From an uncultured Elusimicrobiales bacterium (GTDB lineage Bacteria > Elusimicrobiota > Elusimicrobia > Elusimicrobiales > Elusimicrobiaceae): a DNA stretch of 64,000 nucleotides. A model generated the notes under the pieces. That model ran no database searches. It was not told where the DNA came from and saw nothing but the letters and a program-made list of their open reading frames with translations. This document shows, piece by piece, positions 14,785-22,830 of this stretch; the first letter of the stretch is position 1, and the number at the start of each line of letters is the position of its first letter. A program made the translations under genes and the position numbers. Location: the NCBI GenBank assembly GCA_934667625.1, contig CAKUMH010000003.1, positions 90,138-154,137 of the forward strand, read 5' to 3'.

Positions 14785-15057
14785 TTATTCTTCCGTTTCG
14801 CTGTAGTCGCGCACAAACAGCACAATGTAGGCCAGCCACGACGCGCCGAAGAAGATCAAAAAGCAGTAGGAAAACCACCACATTTTATTCATGGGGTTGT
14901 AGTCCACCACTAAAGACTCCACAAAAAGCGAGCCCAAAATTACCGCCAAATAGCCCCACACCCACACAGCCAGGAGCTTGAGCAGCAAGTCCAACGTGCC
15001 GACGATTAAACCCTTTTCGGCAAACGGCCTTTTTAAATAGGTAAGTAAAGTTTGCAT
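14785..15057 (-). CDS. small two-helix membrane protein, unknown
   Basis: 90 residues with two probable membrane helices (about 22-46, LDLLLKLLAVWVWGYLAVIL, and 60-82, WWFSYCFLIFFGASWLAYIV) and a charged tail VRDYSETEE. I do not recognise the family. The start ATG at 15057 has no Shine-Dalgarno, but TAAAAT lies six bases upstream, the same leaderless plan as rbfA and era. It is convergent with ribF. Confidence 0.6.
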   Translation of the reverse strand: MQTLLTYLKRPFAEKGLIVGTLDLLLKLLAVWVWGYLAVILGSLFVESLVVDYNPMNKMWWFSYCFLIFFGASWLAYIVLFVRDYSETEE

Positions 15058-15063
15058 AAGTTT

Positions 15064-15069
15064 ATTTTA
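15064..15069 (-). promoter_or_regulatory. -10-like element six bases before gene 14785-15057
   Basis: TAAAAT on the minus strand, then AAACTT and ATG. Confidence 0.45.
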
Positions 15070-15095
15070 ATCTCCCGTAACCGGTTTGTCAAGCC

Positions 15096-15878
15096 TTAGG
15101 GCTGCATAGCAGGGTCCGTGGCGTTGTAGCCAAAGCCGTCATCCGAGGACAAGGCAGGATTGGTAAAATTCTGCGGGGCCGCGCCGCCTGCGTTGTAGTT
15201 ATTGGGCGCGTTCAAATTTTCATCCACTGCCTGGGCCGTGCCGGTGCTGGGCATCGGGTACGAGCCATAGTTATCCTCTTGATACGGATCCGTCTCAAAA
15301 TTTTGGGTAACAGGCTCCTGCGGTTCCGGCTGCTGTTCCACCGCGGGTTCCGCGGCGGCCTGCTTTAAGTAGCGGTTCGGTTTTTTGTGGCGAGCGAGCA
15401 GCCCGGCCTTGGTTTCCTTGGAGGACATCCTTTTTTCCGTCAAAACGGAGGGCGTATCCAGGCGTTTGGGAGCAGTGGCCGTGGCGGCCTTTTTGGCCTG
15501 GTCGGCGGCGGCTCTCTTTTGGGCCTCTTCCAGGGCCAAACGTTCCTGCTCGCTTAACGTATCATTTGTAAAAGCGGGGAATTTCTTTGTGTCCACATAA
15601 TCTTGGTTGACGGCCACGCCGTCCTTATCAAAATACACCTGTTTGCGCGGCTGGGCGGGTTCGGTTTCGTCCGCGGCGGGCGTGTTGGACGACACGCCAT
15701 AATACACCAGCTCCGGCCCGGCAGCGACAGGGGCGGCAGCCTCGGGGGTGAGGCAATAGGCCACGCGTTCGCGCGTAGAGGCGTTTTGGTGGGCATCCAC
15801 GCGGGTTTCGCAAGTGGAGGCCGCAATCACCGGCCACGCCAGCAAAAGCGTACAAAAAGTGACAAAGGTTTTTTTCAT
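15096..15878 (-). CDS. exported low-complexity protein, unknown
   Basis: 260 residues. A signal peptide (MKKTFVTFCTLLLAWPVIAAS) is followed by CETRVDAHQNASTRERVAYC (two Cys), then a mostly disordered chain. An Ala/Glu/Gln/Lys-rich, possibly coiled segment (about 107-130, EQERLALEEAQKRAAADQAKK) leads to a Pro/Asn/Gln-rich tail with tyrosines (QEDNYGSYPMPS). No known domain is recognised. The ATG follows GGAGAAA. It may be a periplasmic or surface-layer associated protein; function unknown. Confidence 0.6.
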   Translation of the reverse strand: MKKTFVTFCTLLLAWPVIAASTCETRVDAHQNASTRERVAYCLTPEAAAPVAAGPELVYYGVSSNTPAADETEPAQPRKQVYFDKDGVAVNQDYVDTKKFPAFTNDTLSEQERLALEEAQKRAAADQAKKAATATAPKRLDTPSVLTEKRMSSKETKAGLLARHKKPNRYLKQAAAEPAVEQQPEPQEPVTQNFETDPYQEDNYGSYPMPSTGTAQAVDENLNAPNNYNAGGAAPQNFTNPALSSDDGFGYNATDPAMQP

Positions 15879-15945
15879 ATTTTCTCCGTAAGTTTATGAT
15901 AGTACATTTTGCAGGGTTTTGTATAGAGGGGTTTATGTTTTTTGC

Positions 15946-15985
15946 CAAAAAAACGCCCCTCACGCATGTGAAGGGCATAAAAAAA
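15946..15985 (-). terminator. terminator of the tRNA-Met gene
   Basis: On the minus strand GCCCTTCAC pairs with GTGAGGGGC (one G-T pair) around a 4-base loop, followed by a T7 run, right behind the tRNA 3' end. Confidence 0.75.
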
Positions 15986-16059
15986 TGTCACCGGGTGGGA
16001 TCGAACCACCGACCTAGCGCTTATGAAACGCTCGCTCTAACCAGCTGAGCTACGGTGAC
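15986..16059 (-). tRNA. tRNA-Met (CAT), probably elongator
   Basis: Cloverleaf read on the minus strand: acceptor GTCACCG/CGGTGAC, D-arm GCTC..GAGC with AGCTGGTTA, anticodon stem AGCGT/GCGCT with loop TTCATAA (anticodon CAT), T-arm GGTGG-TTCGATC-CCACC, discriminator A. CCA is not encoded. It lacks the three G-C pairs at the base of the anticodon stem expected of an initiator. A lysidine-modified tRNA-Ile(CAT) cannot be fully excluded, but the D-arm fits elongator Met better. Confidence 0.92.
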
Positions 16060-16133
16060 GTAAATCTTGTATATTTATTATAACAAAACTTGGCACGCCC
16101 GTGCAAGAATTTTCTTTCCTCCGACGGAAAACC

Positions 16134-16730
16134 CTACTCGTACAAGACGTATGCGCTCATTTTTTCGGGCACCCGGCCGGACTTAGCCACCTCAAAATCC
16201 GCTTTGGCCTCTTCCGTCTTTCCCAGCTGCAGGTAAGCCGCGCCGCGCGCGCTGTATACTTCCGCCGCCGGACGCAAACGCAGGGCGGAGGAGTAATCCG
16301 CCACCGCCTCTTGGTACTTGCCCAACATAAAGTACACCCCGCCGCGGGAAAAATACGCCTCCGCCAGTTGCGGGTCCAGCTGCAAAGCCAGTCCCAGCAC
16401 CGTCAGCGCGTTTTGGTAATCGCCCTTGGCTGCCAGCACGCTGGCATAGGCGGTATAGGTATTCAAACGGTAAGGATTTTTCTCAAGCACCCGCAAAAAA
16501 TCCCACTCCGCCAAATCGTATTTTCCAAGCGCATAATACACACTGCCGCGCGAAGCATAGGCGCTTAAATTTTCCGGGTTTAGTTCAAGGGCCTTTTGGT
16601 AGGCCTTAAGCGCCTGCGGCAAACGTCCGTCTTTATAGTATCCGTCCCCGCGCAGCACATATTCGGCCGATGTGGGCAGCGAAGTGCAGCCCCCCAGCAA
16701 ACAAACAAAAAGGATAAGCAGTTTTTTCAT
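16134..16730 (-). CDS. TPR-repeat lipoprotein
   Basis: 198 residues. It has a type II signal peptide with lipobox LLGGC (Cys15), then about five tetratricopeptide repeats covering residues 25-185 (GDGYYKDGRLPQALKAYQKALELNPEN, then SAYASRGSVYYALGKYDLAEWDF and so on). It is probably anchored in the outer or inner membrane facing the periplasm. TPR lipoproteins of this size often help assemble envelope machines, including PilF/PilW for pilus secretin; given the many pilins here that is a reasonable but unproven idea. The start is preceded by AGGGGAAAG. Confidence 0.82.
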   Translation of the reverse strand: MKKLLILFVCLLGGCTSLPTSAEYVLRGDGYYKDGRLPQALKAYQKALELNPENLSAYASRGSVYYALGKYDLAEWDFLRVLEKNPYRLNTYTAYASVLAAKGDYQNALTVLGLALQLDPQLAEAYFSRGGVYFMLGKYQEAVADYSSALRLRPAAEVYSARGAAYLQLGKTEEAKADFEVAKSGRVPEKMSAYVLYE

Positions 16731-16841
16731 ATCTTTCCCCTAAGGTCCTAAAAATTATACAACAAAAGGCCTATTTTTTTCTAGGTACAACTTTTTTTAA
16801 AAATAGGTCTAAAGACCCTGTTGCCCGGCACGGCAAAGTGT

Positions 16842-16920
16842 TATGATAAGTGTATAGAAAGTGTTTTTTAATTTCACCCAAACCGCTGTAGTCCCAAACC
16901 CTGCTACAGCGGTTTCCCCT
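16842..16920 (+). ncRNA. candidate short transcript: -10-like box and terminator-like hairpin
   Basis: TATGAT at 16842-16847, with TTGCCC 15 bases further up, is followed about 33 bases later by a perfect 12-bp hairpin: AAACCGCTGTAG (16880-16891) with CTACAGCGGTTT (16904-16915), then CCCCTTTTAT. The arrangement echoes the rimP leader but has no gene directly behind it. It could be a small RNA of about 65-70 bases, or just a terminator between divergent genes. Confidence 0.35.
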
Positions 16921-16955
16921 TTTATACGCCCCTTCTCTTACACCCTGCGAAATGC

Positions 16956-16967
16956 TACAATACCCTT
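16956..16967 (+). promoter_or_regulatory. -10-like element six bases before the glycosyltransferase gene
   Basis: TACAAT at 16956-16961, then ACCCTT and the ATG at 16968; no Shine-Dalgarno. Confidence 0.5.
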
Positions 16968-17729
16968 ATGAAGAAACCGCGTATTTCTCTTTTTATTATC
17001 GCCAAGGACGAAGAAGCCAAAATTGCCAAGTGCATTTTAAGCGCCCGGGGGCTGGTCAATGAGGTAATTGTGGTCAATGCCTTTTCCAAGGATAAAACCG
17101 CCCTCATCTGCCGCGACCTGGGAGCCCAAGTGTACGACCGCGCCTTTGACGGCTTTGCCAACCAAAAGAATTTCGGGCTGTCCAAAGTAACGGGAGACTG
17201 GGCACTGAACCTGGACGCGGACGAGACTTTGTCCCCCGCATTAAAAGAAGAAATTGCCCAAGTGATCCAACACACCGATTGCTCCGGATTCTACTTGCCC
17301 TTTTGCAACTATTTTTTGGGCAAAAAAATGCGCTTTAGCGGGCTGAATAAAGAAAAACACCTGAGGTTGGTGCGCACCCAATGCGCGCATTACACGGGCG
17401 GCCTGGTGCATGAGGGGTTAAGATTGCAAGGCAAAACGGGCACGCTTAAAAATGTGGTCAACCATTATTCCTACGACACGATTGAAACCTATTTCCGCAA
17501 ATTAAACAAATACACCACCCTCGCCGCGCGGCAAATGCACCAAAACGGGCGGAAGTTTTCGCTGGCGTTTTTGCTCGTCACGCTCCCGTTTGAATTTGTA
17601 AAGCGTTACGTCCTTAAATTGGGTTTTTTGGACGGATTGCGCGGGTTTCTGTGGGCGACCTTTTCCACGGGATACGTGCTTGTAAAATACGCCAAACTGT
17701 GGCAATTAGAGGAGCAAGCTAAAAGATGA
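16968..17729 (+). CDS. family 2 glycosyltransferase (WaaE-like)
   Basis: 253 residues. The GT-A fold start is RISLFIIAKDEEAKIAKC, then VVNAFSKDKTALICRDLGAQVYD and the metal-binding DxD in LNLDADE (about residues 84-88). It resembles LPS core glycosyltransferases of the WaaE/KdtX type, which add a sugar to the inner core on the cytoplasmic face. The C-terminus has hydrophobic, membrane-associating stretches (FSLAFLLVTLPFEFVKRYVL). It overlaps the deacetylase gene by four bases, so sugar transfer and deacetylation are likely coupled in one pathway. Donor and acceptor are unknown. Confidence 0.85.
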   Translation: MKKPRISLFIIAKDEEAKIAKCILSARGLVNEVIVVNAFSKDKTALICRDLGAQVYDRAFDGFANQKNFGLSKVTGDWALNLDADETLSPALKEEIAQVIQHTDCSGFYLPFCNYFLGKKMRFSGLNKEKHLRLVRTQCAHYTGGLVHEGLRLQGKTGTLKNVVNHYSYDTIETYFRKLNKYTTLAARQMHQNGRKFSLAFLLVTLPFEFVKRYVLKLGFLDGLRGFLWATFSTGYVLVKYAKLWQLEEQAKR

Positions 17730-18514
17730 GTATGTGCCTGGCCGCTTTGGTCCTTTTAATTATGTATGCCTTTTGGCGTTTTCCGGCGTTGCGCAAAACG
17801 TGGTACTTGCCCCCACGCCGCGGCTTTGTGGCCATGATGTACCACCACATCGGCTTGGTGGACGACCCCACAGCCGAGCAATTTCCCTTTACCATTCGCC
17901 CGGAAATGTTTGAACGCCAACTGCTGTTCTTAAAAGCTAACGGCTACACGCTTATTTCGCTAACCGAACTGGAAACCGCCTGTAAAGCAGGCCGCTCCTC
18001 GGTAGAAAAACCCGTGCTCCTTACGTTTGACGACGGCCACGCGGACAACTATTTTAATCTCTTTCCCCTCCTTAAAAAATACAACGTCCCCGCGCTTATC
18101 TTTTTGATTACCGACCGTGTCGGCACCGACGGATATTTAACCTGGCAGCAAGTGCAGCAAATGCAGCAAAGCGGGTTGGTGGCCTTTGGCTCGCACTCGT
18201 GTTCGCACCGCCGGCTGCGCAGTTTGCCGGATGAGGAAATCGTCCAAGAACTGACCGAAAGCAAAAAAGTGCTGGAGGAAAAACTGGGCCGCACCGTAAC
18301 GGCTTTTTGCTATCCGTACGGCGCAGGCGGTTTTGACAAGCGCGTCCGTCCCCAAGTGTTCAAGGCCGGATATCTGTTTGATTTCAGCACCAAAAAAGGG
18401 ATCAACCCCTGGCCGTGGAAGGGCAAATCCACGCTGCGCCGCACCTTTCCGCGCGGCGGCGAAACGCTGTACGACTATCACTTGCAGCTTACCCGCGGGC
18501 AAAGCAAACTCTGA
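17726..18514 (+). CDS. membrane-anchored polysaccharide deacetylase
   Basis: 262 residues, carbohydrate esterase family 4. An N-terminal membrane anchor (about 3-19) leads into a NodB domain with MMYHHIG, the catalytic motif LTFDDGHADNY (Asp pair at about 98-99), the metal-binding SHSCSHRRL and the late FCYPYGAG. Such enzymes remove N- or O-acetyl groups from peptidoglycan, exopolysaccharide or LPS sugars, here probably in the periplasm. It lies between a glycosyltransferase and a degenerate paralogue with overlapping reading frames. Confidence 0.88.
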   Translation: MSMCLAALVLLIMYAFWRFPALRKTWYLPPRRGFVAMMYHHIGLVDDPTAEQFPFTIRPEMFERQLLFLKANGYTLISLTELETACKAGRSSVEKPVLLTFDDGHADNYFNLFPLLKKYNVPALIFLITDRVGTDGYLTWQQVQQMQQSGLVAFGSHSCSHRRLRSLPDEEIVQELTESKKVLEEKLGRTVTAFCYPYGAGGFDKRVRPQVFKAGYLFDFSTKKGINPWPWKGKSTLRRTFPRGGETLYDYHLQLTRGQSKL

Positions 18515-19287
18515 TGATTTTTTTATTTCTTGCCTTTGCCGCGTTGGCAGCGGCCTTGTTCGGATATTTCGTTTGGCGCAAAAGCGCGCCGGCCTTGGTG
18601 GTGCTGGCGTACGAAAAAGCAGGCACGCCACCCAAAAGCTCCCGCTTAAAAAACGAATGGGTCTCCGCCGCGCAGTTTGAAAAAGACTTAAACCGCCTGC
18701 TGGCGCGCGGTTTTACTCCCGTGCCGCTCCGCGCACTCCAAACCCCGCAAAATTTACCTAAAAAACCCGTTTTACTCGCTTTTTTAGGCGGATATCAATC
18801 TTTTTTTACACAAATTTTTCCGCTTTTATCCGCTAAAAAAGTGCCCTGCGCGCTTTTTTTGGCGCCCGACTGCGTGAGCACCTACAACCGTTGGAACGAT
18901 CCCTTTCAAGAGCCCTGGCAAAACGTATTGACGGAAAAAGAACTCTCCGCACTGGCTAAAAGCGGCCTCATCAGTTTCGGCGCGCTGGCGCTTTCGTCGG
19001 CGGACGTAACCACCGAGCCCGACGAAAACCAAGCCCGCTATTTGGTGCAGGAAAGCCTCCACCGCCTGCCTTCGCAGTTGGGGCTTACGCCCGAAGGCTT
19101 TGCCCTGTGGCCTGCTAAAAATTGGGACGAAAAAAAAGCCGCCCCATATTTGGACGGCTCTTTAAATCTGCCCATTATCACACCGCTTTGCGGGGTCAAC
19201 CCCAAGGCGGGCGCGCGCTTTTTAAAAGTTCTCCAACCCACCAAACACCCATTGGCCACGCGCTACACGCTTTTTAAGCTGCGCTAG
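18514..19287 (+). CDS. degenerate polysaccharide deacetylase paralogue (probable pseudoenzyme)
   Basis: 257 residues with an N-terminal membrane helix ([21 protein letters not shown]). The layout follows its upstream neighbour: VVLAYEKAG for the first motif, [12 protein letters not shown] where the active enzyme has KPVLLTFDDGHA, and [13 protein letters not shown] where the active enzyme has VAFGSHSCSHRRL. Both catalytic Asp and the metal-binding His residues are gone, while the spacing and hydrophobic core are kept and the frame is open throughout. It is translationally coupled to the active gene (TGATG). It may be a regulatory or scaffolding partner. Recognised by alignment to the neighbour only. 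Confidence 0.78.
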   Translation: MIFLFLAFAALAAALFGYFVWRKSAPALVVLAYEKAGTPPKSSRLKNEWVSAAQFEKDLNRLLARGFTPVPLRALQTPQNLPKKPVLLAFLGGYQSFFTQIFPLLSAKKVPCALFLAPDCVSTYNRWNDPFQEPWQNVLTEKELSALAKSGLISFGALALSSADVTTEPDENQARYLVQESLHRLPSQLGLTPEGFALWPAKNWDEKKAAPYLDGSLNLPIITPLCGVNPKAGARFLKVLQPTKHPLATRYTLFKLR

Positions 19288-19895
19288 TTCATCGTGTAAA
19301 CGAGACACGTTGTATTTCCGCAAGTACCCTTGTGGGCAAACGTGCCTACCGACGAACAAACATACTTGGCTAACGCGTTATTTTCATCGTAAACAAAACA
19401 TTGGCGTTTCCCGGAAAACCCATACAAATAACTAACACCTAACTTGTCGTGGCGAGCATAGACGTTGTTATACTTTCCACCATCCATCAGGTCAAAGTAG
19501 TAATCCTTTCCCGGAATGCGAAACGTATACCCGGCCTGATCTACCGCTACGGGCGGAAAATCGGGGGAGAGCTCTTCAAAGCTGGTGGCATATCTTCCGT
19601 TGGCCAGGTAATACAAATCTTCTTGTTGCTTAAGCGAATTGACAAGTGCCAGCATTTCGCTAAATTGGCTTTTGGCCACTGCTTTTTGATATTGCGGCAC
19701 GGCAATCGCCGCTAAAATACCAATAATAAGAACCACCACCAATAACTCAATCAGCGTAAACCCGCAGGCAACCGTTTTGCCCTTGTTGTTGCTGTCATCC
19801 TGGAAGGCTGTAGTCCAGGATCTCTCCGTTGTCGTTTTCTTATCCGTCCTCTCTGCCATAAACCTACCTAATCGGCCCGCCATCACATTTTTCAT
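19284..19895 (-). CDS. type IV pilin-like protein with repeat-derived 45-residue leader
   Basis: 203 residues. The mature pilin begins after [11 protein letters not shown] with Glu5, helix to [13 protein letters not shown], motif [17 protein letters not shown] and C-terminal pair [19 protein letters not shown]. The ATG at 19895 has AAGGA before it and gives a leader of 45 residues instead of about 6. Part of this leader, [11 protein letters not shown], is encoded by a 31-bp family A hairpin repeat (19794-19824) in the minus-strand reading. The gene therefore appears to carry an in-frame repeat insertion in its signal region. Whether it is still processed is unknown. It converges with the degenerate deacetylase (4-base overlap). 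Confidence 0.86.
   Translation of the reverse strand: MKNVMAGRLGRFMAERTDKKTTTERSWTTAFQDDSNNKGKTVACGFTLIELLVVVLIIGILAAIAVPQYQKAVAKSQFSEMLALVNSLKQQEDLYYLANGRYATSFEELSPDFPPVAVDQAGYTFRIPGKDYYFDLMDGGKYNNVYARHDKLGVSYLYGFSGKRQCFVYDENNALAKYVCSSVGTFAHKGTCGNTTCLVYTMN
19794..19824 (+). repeat. 31-bp hairpin repeat, family A, inside a prepilin leader
   Basis: GTCATCCTGGA, loop AGGCTGTAG, TCCAGGATCTC. It lies within codons about 24-34 of the pilin at 19284-19895 and keeps the frame. Confidence 0.88.
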
Positions 19896-20002
19896 AACAC
19901 CCTTCCTTTTTGATAAATTTTTCGTATACTCAAATTTTATCAAAAAAAAAACGATTACAACCCTTTTGTGTTTTGCCTGCCCGAAAACGGCACAAAAAGG
20001 AA

Positions 20003-20033
20003 GAGATCCTGGACAAAAACTTTCCAGGATGAC
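20003..20033 (-). repeat. 31-bp hairpin repeat, family A
   Basis: The minus strand reads GTCATCCTGGA, loop AAGTTTTTG, TCCAGGATCTC. It lies between the pilin promoter region and the lpxK terminator, inverted relative to the copy at 19794. Confidence 0.82.
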
Positions 20034-20062
20034 TCTTGTGTAATAACGACCCCAACAACAGG

Positions 20063-20097
20063 CAAAAACGCCGCAGGTTGTTAAGCCCGCGGCGTTC
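20063..20097 (-). terminator. terminator after lpxK
   Basis: Minus strand AACGCCGC/GCGGCGTT stem followed by five T. Confidence 0.75.
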
Positions 20098-20122
20098 TAA
20101 AAATTTTTCCCCAACAAGTTTC

Positions 20123-21226
20123 CTAGCGGTTTTTTATCTTGGAAAACTTGGGGTACAGCACATCGGTAAACTTGTCAAATTCCGCTTCGCCGCCGCGAAT
20201 TTTCAAATTGACCGACAGCACATACACGTCCTTGGTCAAAATTTCGCGCCAGTTATCTGGAAATTTTACAAAGTCCTTAAACGTGGTGATAAGCGGCAGG
20301 CCGCCGCGCGTTTCTTCAAAGGTGCGCAGGTTTTCTTCCGTATAAAACTGATGGTCGGGGAAGCGCCACTTTTGCTTAAGCTCCAGACCTAGACCCGTTA
20401 GGGTGTTTTCAAAGGTTTCCGGGTGGCCCAGTGCGCAAAAGCACGCCGCCGGCCCTTTAATAGCGCTCAAATCCACCTTTTGGGTGGTGCAAATGTCAAA
20501 AAAGTATTCCGGCTGGTGCACGCTTTCCACGATTTCCACCGTGTCGTTATACAAACGAATGGTGTCTTTTACGTCCTCCAATTGGCGGGCGGACACTTGG
20601 TCGCAATGGGTCAGCACAATCAGGTTGGCCCGCTTTAAGGCGCAAAGCGGCTCGCGCAGAATACCGTAGGGCAAAAGCTGTTTGTTGCCAAACGGATTTT
20701 TGGCATCCACCAAAATCACGTTCGCATCGCGGCGCAAACGGTGGTGCTGCAGGCCGTCGTCCAGCAAAATGATTTGGCTCTTAAAGCGGCGCAGTGCTTC
20801 GGTGGCGGCGGCGGCACGGTCCGGGCAGATGACAATCGGCACCTTATATTGTGCCAGCACGCGGCTCATCATAAAGGGCTCGTCACCCGCCAGGCGCCAA
20901 TCGGCGTCCGGATTGTCAAACAGCACCACCGGGCCATCGGTTTTTTGCTGGCGCTTGTAGCCGCGCGACACAATCGCCACGCGAATGCCCTCCTTGGCCA
21001 GGGTAGTGGCCGCTAGCAGCACCGCCGTTGTTTTTCCGGTTCCCCCCGCCGTAATGTTGCCAATGCACACCACGCGGGAATTGACCGTTTTGGTGGCCTT
21101 CCAGCCGTTTTCGTACGCGGCTCTGTCCAGCCAGGCGCCAACGCCGTAAAGCTTAGACGCCGCCAACAGCACGCCGCGGCCCAACATATTTTGTTCCAAA
21201 TCTTTCTTTAGTTTCTGTAAATCCAT
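20123..21226 (-). CDS. lpxK: tetraacyldisaccharide 4'-kinase
   Basis: 367 residues. LpxK phosphorylates the 4' position of the lipid A disaccharide precursor at the inner membrane. The Walker A loop is GNITAGGTGKTT (family usually GGTGKTP), with VSRGYKR, GDEPFMMSR, the metal/catalytic segment LLDDGLQHHRL and DAKNPFGNKQLLPYGILREP. The start ATG at 21226 follows AGGGGA. The open frame continues far upstream across the opposite strand of the next gene, but that part is antisense to it and not coding. Divergent from the acyltransferase gene, as expected for a lipid A pair. Confidence 0.94.
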   Translation of the reverse strand: MDLQKLKKDLEQNMLGRGVLLAASKLYGVGAWLDRAAYENGWKATKTVNSRVVCIGNITAGGTGKTTAVLLAATTLAKEGIRVAIVSRGYKRQQKTDGPVVLFDNPDADWRLAGDEPFMMSRVLAQYKVPIVICPDRAAAATEALRRFKSQIILLDDGLQHHRLRRDANVILVDAKNPFGNKQLLPYGILREPLCALKRANLIVLTHCDQVSARQLEDVKDTIRLYNDTVEIVESVHQPEYFFDICTTQKVDLSAIKGPAACFCALGHPETFENTLTGLGLELKQKWRFPDHQFYTEENLRTFEETRGGLPLITTFKDFVKFPDNWREILTKDVYVLSVNLKIRGGEAEFDKFTDVLYPKFSKIKNR

Positions 21227-21307
21227 AAAGTCCCCTAAATCTGTTTTAGATATTTTAGCATTTCTTTGGCGCTTGCAAAACCGAACGGGTTTAAAAGACA
21301 AAATTAG

Positions 21308-21319
21308 TATAATGGGTAT
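21308..21319 (+). promoter_or_regulatory. -10 element six bases before the LpxL-type gene
   Basis: TATAAT at 21308-21313, GGGTAT, then ATG at 21320; no Shine-Dalgarno. Confidence 0.6.
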
Positions 21320-22264
21320 ATGGCAAATACCCGTTTTAAAAAAACCCCGCTGCATTTTATTCAATACATCGCACTCAAATTTTTTTGCGTGCTGTTTGAT
21401 CTGCTGCCCTACCGCACCGCCGTGTGCCTGGGCCGCAAGGCCACCGGAACCGTGCGTTTTGTAATGAAAAAACGCTTTAACCGCTCCGTGTACGATATCC
21501 GCCGCGCCTTCCCTCAAATGACGGAAGAACAGGCCCGCGCCACCGCCCTGGAATCCTGGCGCAACATGGGCGGTATTTTGGCCGAATTTATCAAACTCAC
21601 GCACATGACGCCCGAACAATTCAAAAAGCACTGCCGCGTCCTCGGGCTGGAAAAAATGCTCCGCGCGCAAAACACCACGGGCGGCATCATCCACATTGGC
21701 CACTTTACCAACTGGGAGGCCTTTGGCCTGGCGGGCGCCGTGTACGGTGTAGACAAGGCCGTGCTGGCCCAGCGCGTGGACAACCCATACGTGGACGAAG
21801 AAACCAACCGCCTGCGCAACATTTTTTCGGGCCGCACCTTTTACAGCAACAACGAGGACAAGCCCTTCTTTGCCTGTATGCGCTGGCTGAAGAAGAAAAA
21901 ACTTTTGGGTATTTTGATTGACCAAAACGCAGGTTCCAGCGAAGTGTGGGTGCCTTTTATGGGCCGTGTGGCGGCATTTTCCCCCATTACGGCTTTGTTG
22001 TCCATTAAAATGCAGGTACCCGTTTTTCCCGTAAAAGTGTGGCGGGAGCAGGACGGTACCATCGTTTCCGAAATTTTGGACCCCGTTTACCCACCCGCGG
22101 AATACAGTTTGGAAAATGTCCGCAAGTTCACCAAAACGTTGGTGGGGTATTACGAAGCCTGGCTGCGCGAAAACCCCGGCTCCTGGCTGTGGGCGCACAA
22201 CCGCTGGAAACGCGAGGCCGAGGGCGAAGCTTATTTGAACGCCCACCCGGAGGAACGCGTATGA
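21320..22264 (+). CDS. lipid A acyltransferase (LpxL/HtrB family)
   Basis: 314 residues. This family adds secondary acyl chains to Kdo-lipid A at the inner membrane. The catalytic HxxxxE-type motif is HIGHFTNWE (about residues 116-124), with a hydrophobic N-terminus (FFCVLFDLLPYRTAVCLG), LAQRVDNPYVDE, LLGILIDQNAG, WVPFMGRVAAF and the C-terminal WLWAHNRWK. The length is typical. It overlaps gmhB by four bases. LpxL versus LpxM cannot be told apart from sequence alone. Confidence 0.9.
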   Translation: MANTRFKKTPLHFIQYIALKFFCVLFDLLPYRTAVCLGRKATGTVRFVMKKRFNRSVYDIRRAFPQMTEEQARATALESWRNMGGILAEFIKLTHMTPEQFKKHCRVLGLEKMLRAQNTTGGIIHIGHFTNWEAFGLAGAVYGVDKAVLAQRVDNPYVDEETNRLRNIFSGRTFYSNNEDKPFFACMRWLKKKKLLGILIDQNAGSSEVWVPFMGRVAAFSPITALLSIKMQVPVFPVKVWREQDGTIVSEILDPVYPPAEYSLENVRKFTKTLVGYYEAWLRENPGSWLWAHNRWKREAEGEAYLNAHPEERV

Positions 22265-22830
22265 GCGAAAAAATCAAGGCCGTTTTCTTTGACCGGGACG
22301 GCACCCTCATTCACGAAAAGCCCGGTGTATACCTCTCCGACCCGGCCAAAGTCCGCCCCTACAAAAGCGTGGCCGCGGCGCTGGCGCTGCTTAAAAAACA
22401 CGGGTTTAAATTTTTTATTGTTTCCAACCAGTCGGGCATCGGCCGCGGGTACTTTACCGAAAAAGAGGTAAACGCCGTCCACAAACGCCTGGTGCAGCTT
22501 TTAAAACCTGCCCGTATAGAAGAAATTGTCTTTTGTCCGCACGCGCCCGACCAAACCTGCGACTGCCGCAAACCCAAACCCAAACTGGGACAATACCTGA
22601 TAAAAAAATATAACATTGACCCCGCCGTCTCCTACATGGTGGGCGACAAAAAGGCCGATGTGGACTTTGGGCGCGCGCTGGGCTTTACCTCCGTTTTAGT
22701 AACCACGGCCAACGGTAAAAACCACCTAAAAAAATATCCCGATTTACACCCGGCCAAGGCCGCCAGCAACCTGCTAAACGCCGCCAAATTTATCGTGCGC
22801 CACAGCCAAGGACCCGTGCATGAAGAATAA
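22261..22830 (+). CDS. gmhB: D-glycero-D-manno-heptose 1,7-bisphosphate 7-phosphatase
   Basis: 189 residues, HAD superfamily. Motif I is FFDRDGTL, motif II SNQSGIGRGYF, the zinc-binding loop is CPHAPDQTCDCRKPKP (Cys/His ligands of the GmhB/HisB group) and motif IV is MVGDKKADVDFGRALG. It removes the 7-phosphate in the ADP-heptose pathway for the LPS inner core. The presence of rfaE1 a kilobase downstream supports GmhB over the histidinol phosphatase reading. The ATG overlaps the previous stop and the 3' end overlaps the DUF3108 gene. Confidence 0.9.
   Translation: MSEKIKAVFFDRDGTLIHEKPGVYLSDPAKVRPYKSVAAALALLKKHGFKFFIVSNQSGIGRGYFTEKEVNAVHKRLVQLLKPARIEEIVFCPHAPDQTCDCRKPKPKLGQYLIKKYNIDPAVSYMVGDKKADVDFGRALGFTSVLVTTANGKNHLKKYPDLHPAKAASNLLNAAKFIVRHSQGPVHEE

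Noticed and set aside
15986..16059. Initiator tRNA-fMet
   Set aside because: The anticodon stem lacks three consecutive G-C pairs and the acceptor stem is fully paired, so it is better called an elongator-type Met tRNA.
21227..22246. N-terminal extension of lpxK to a 707-residue protein
   Set aside because: The extra part is the exact antisense of the LpxL-type gene and contains no domain; lpxK has a good start at 21226.
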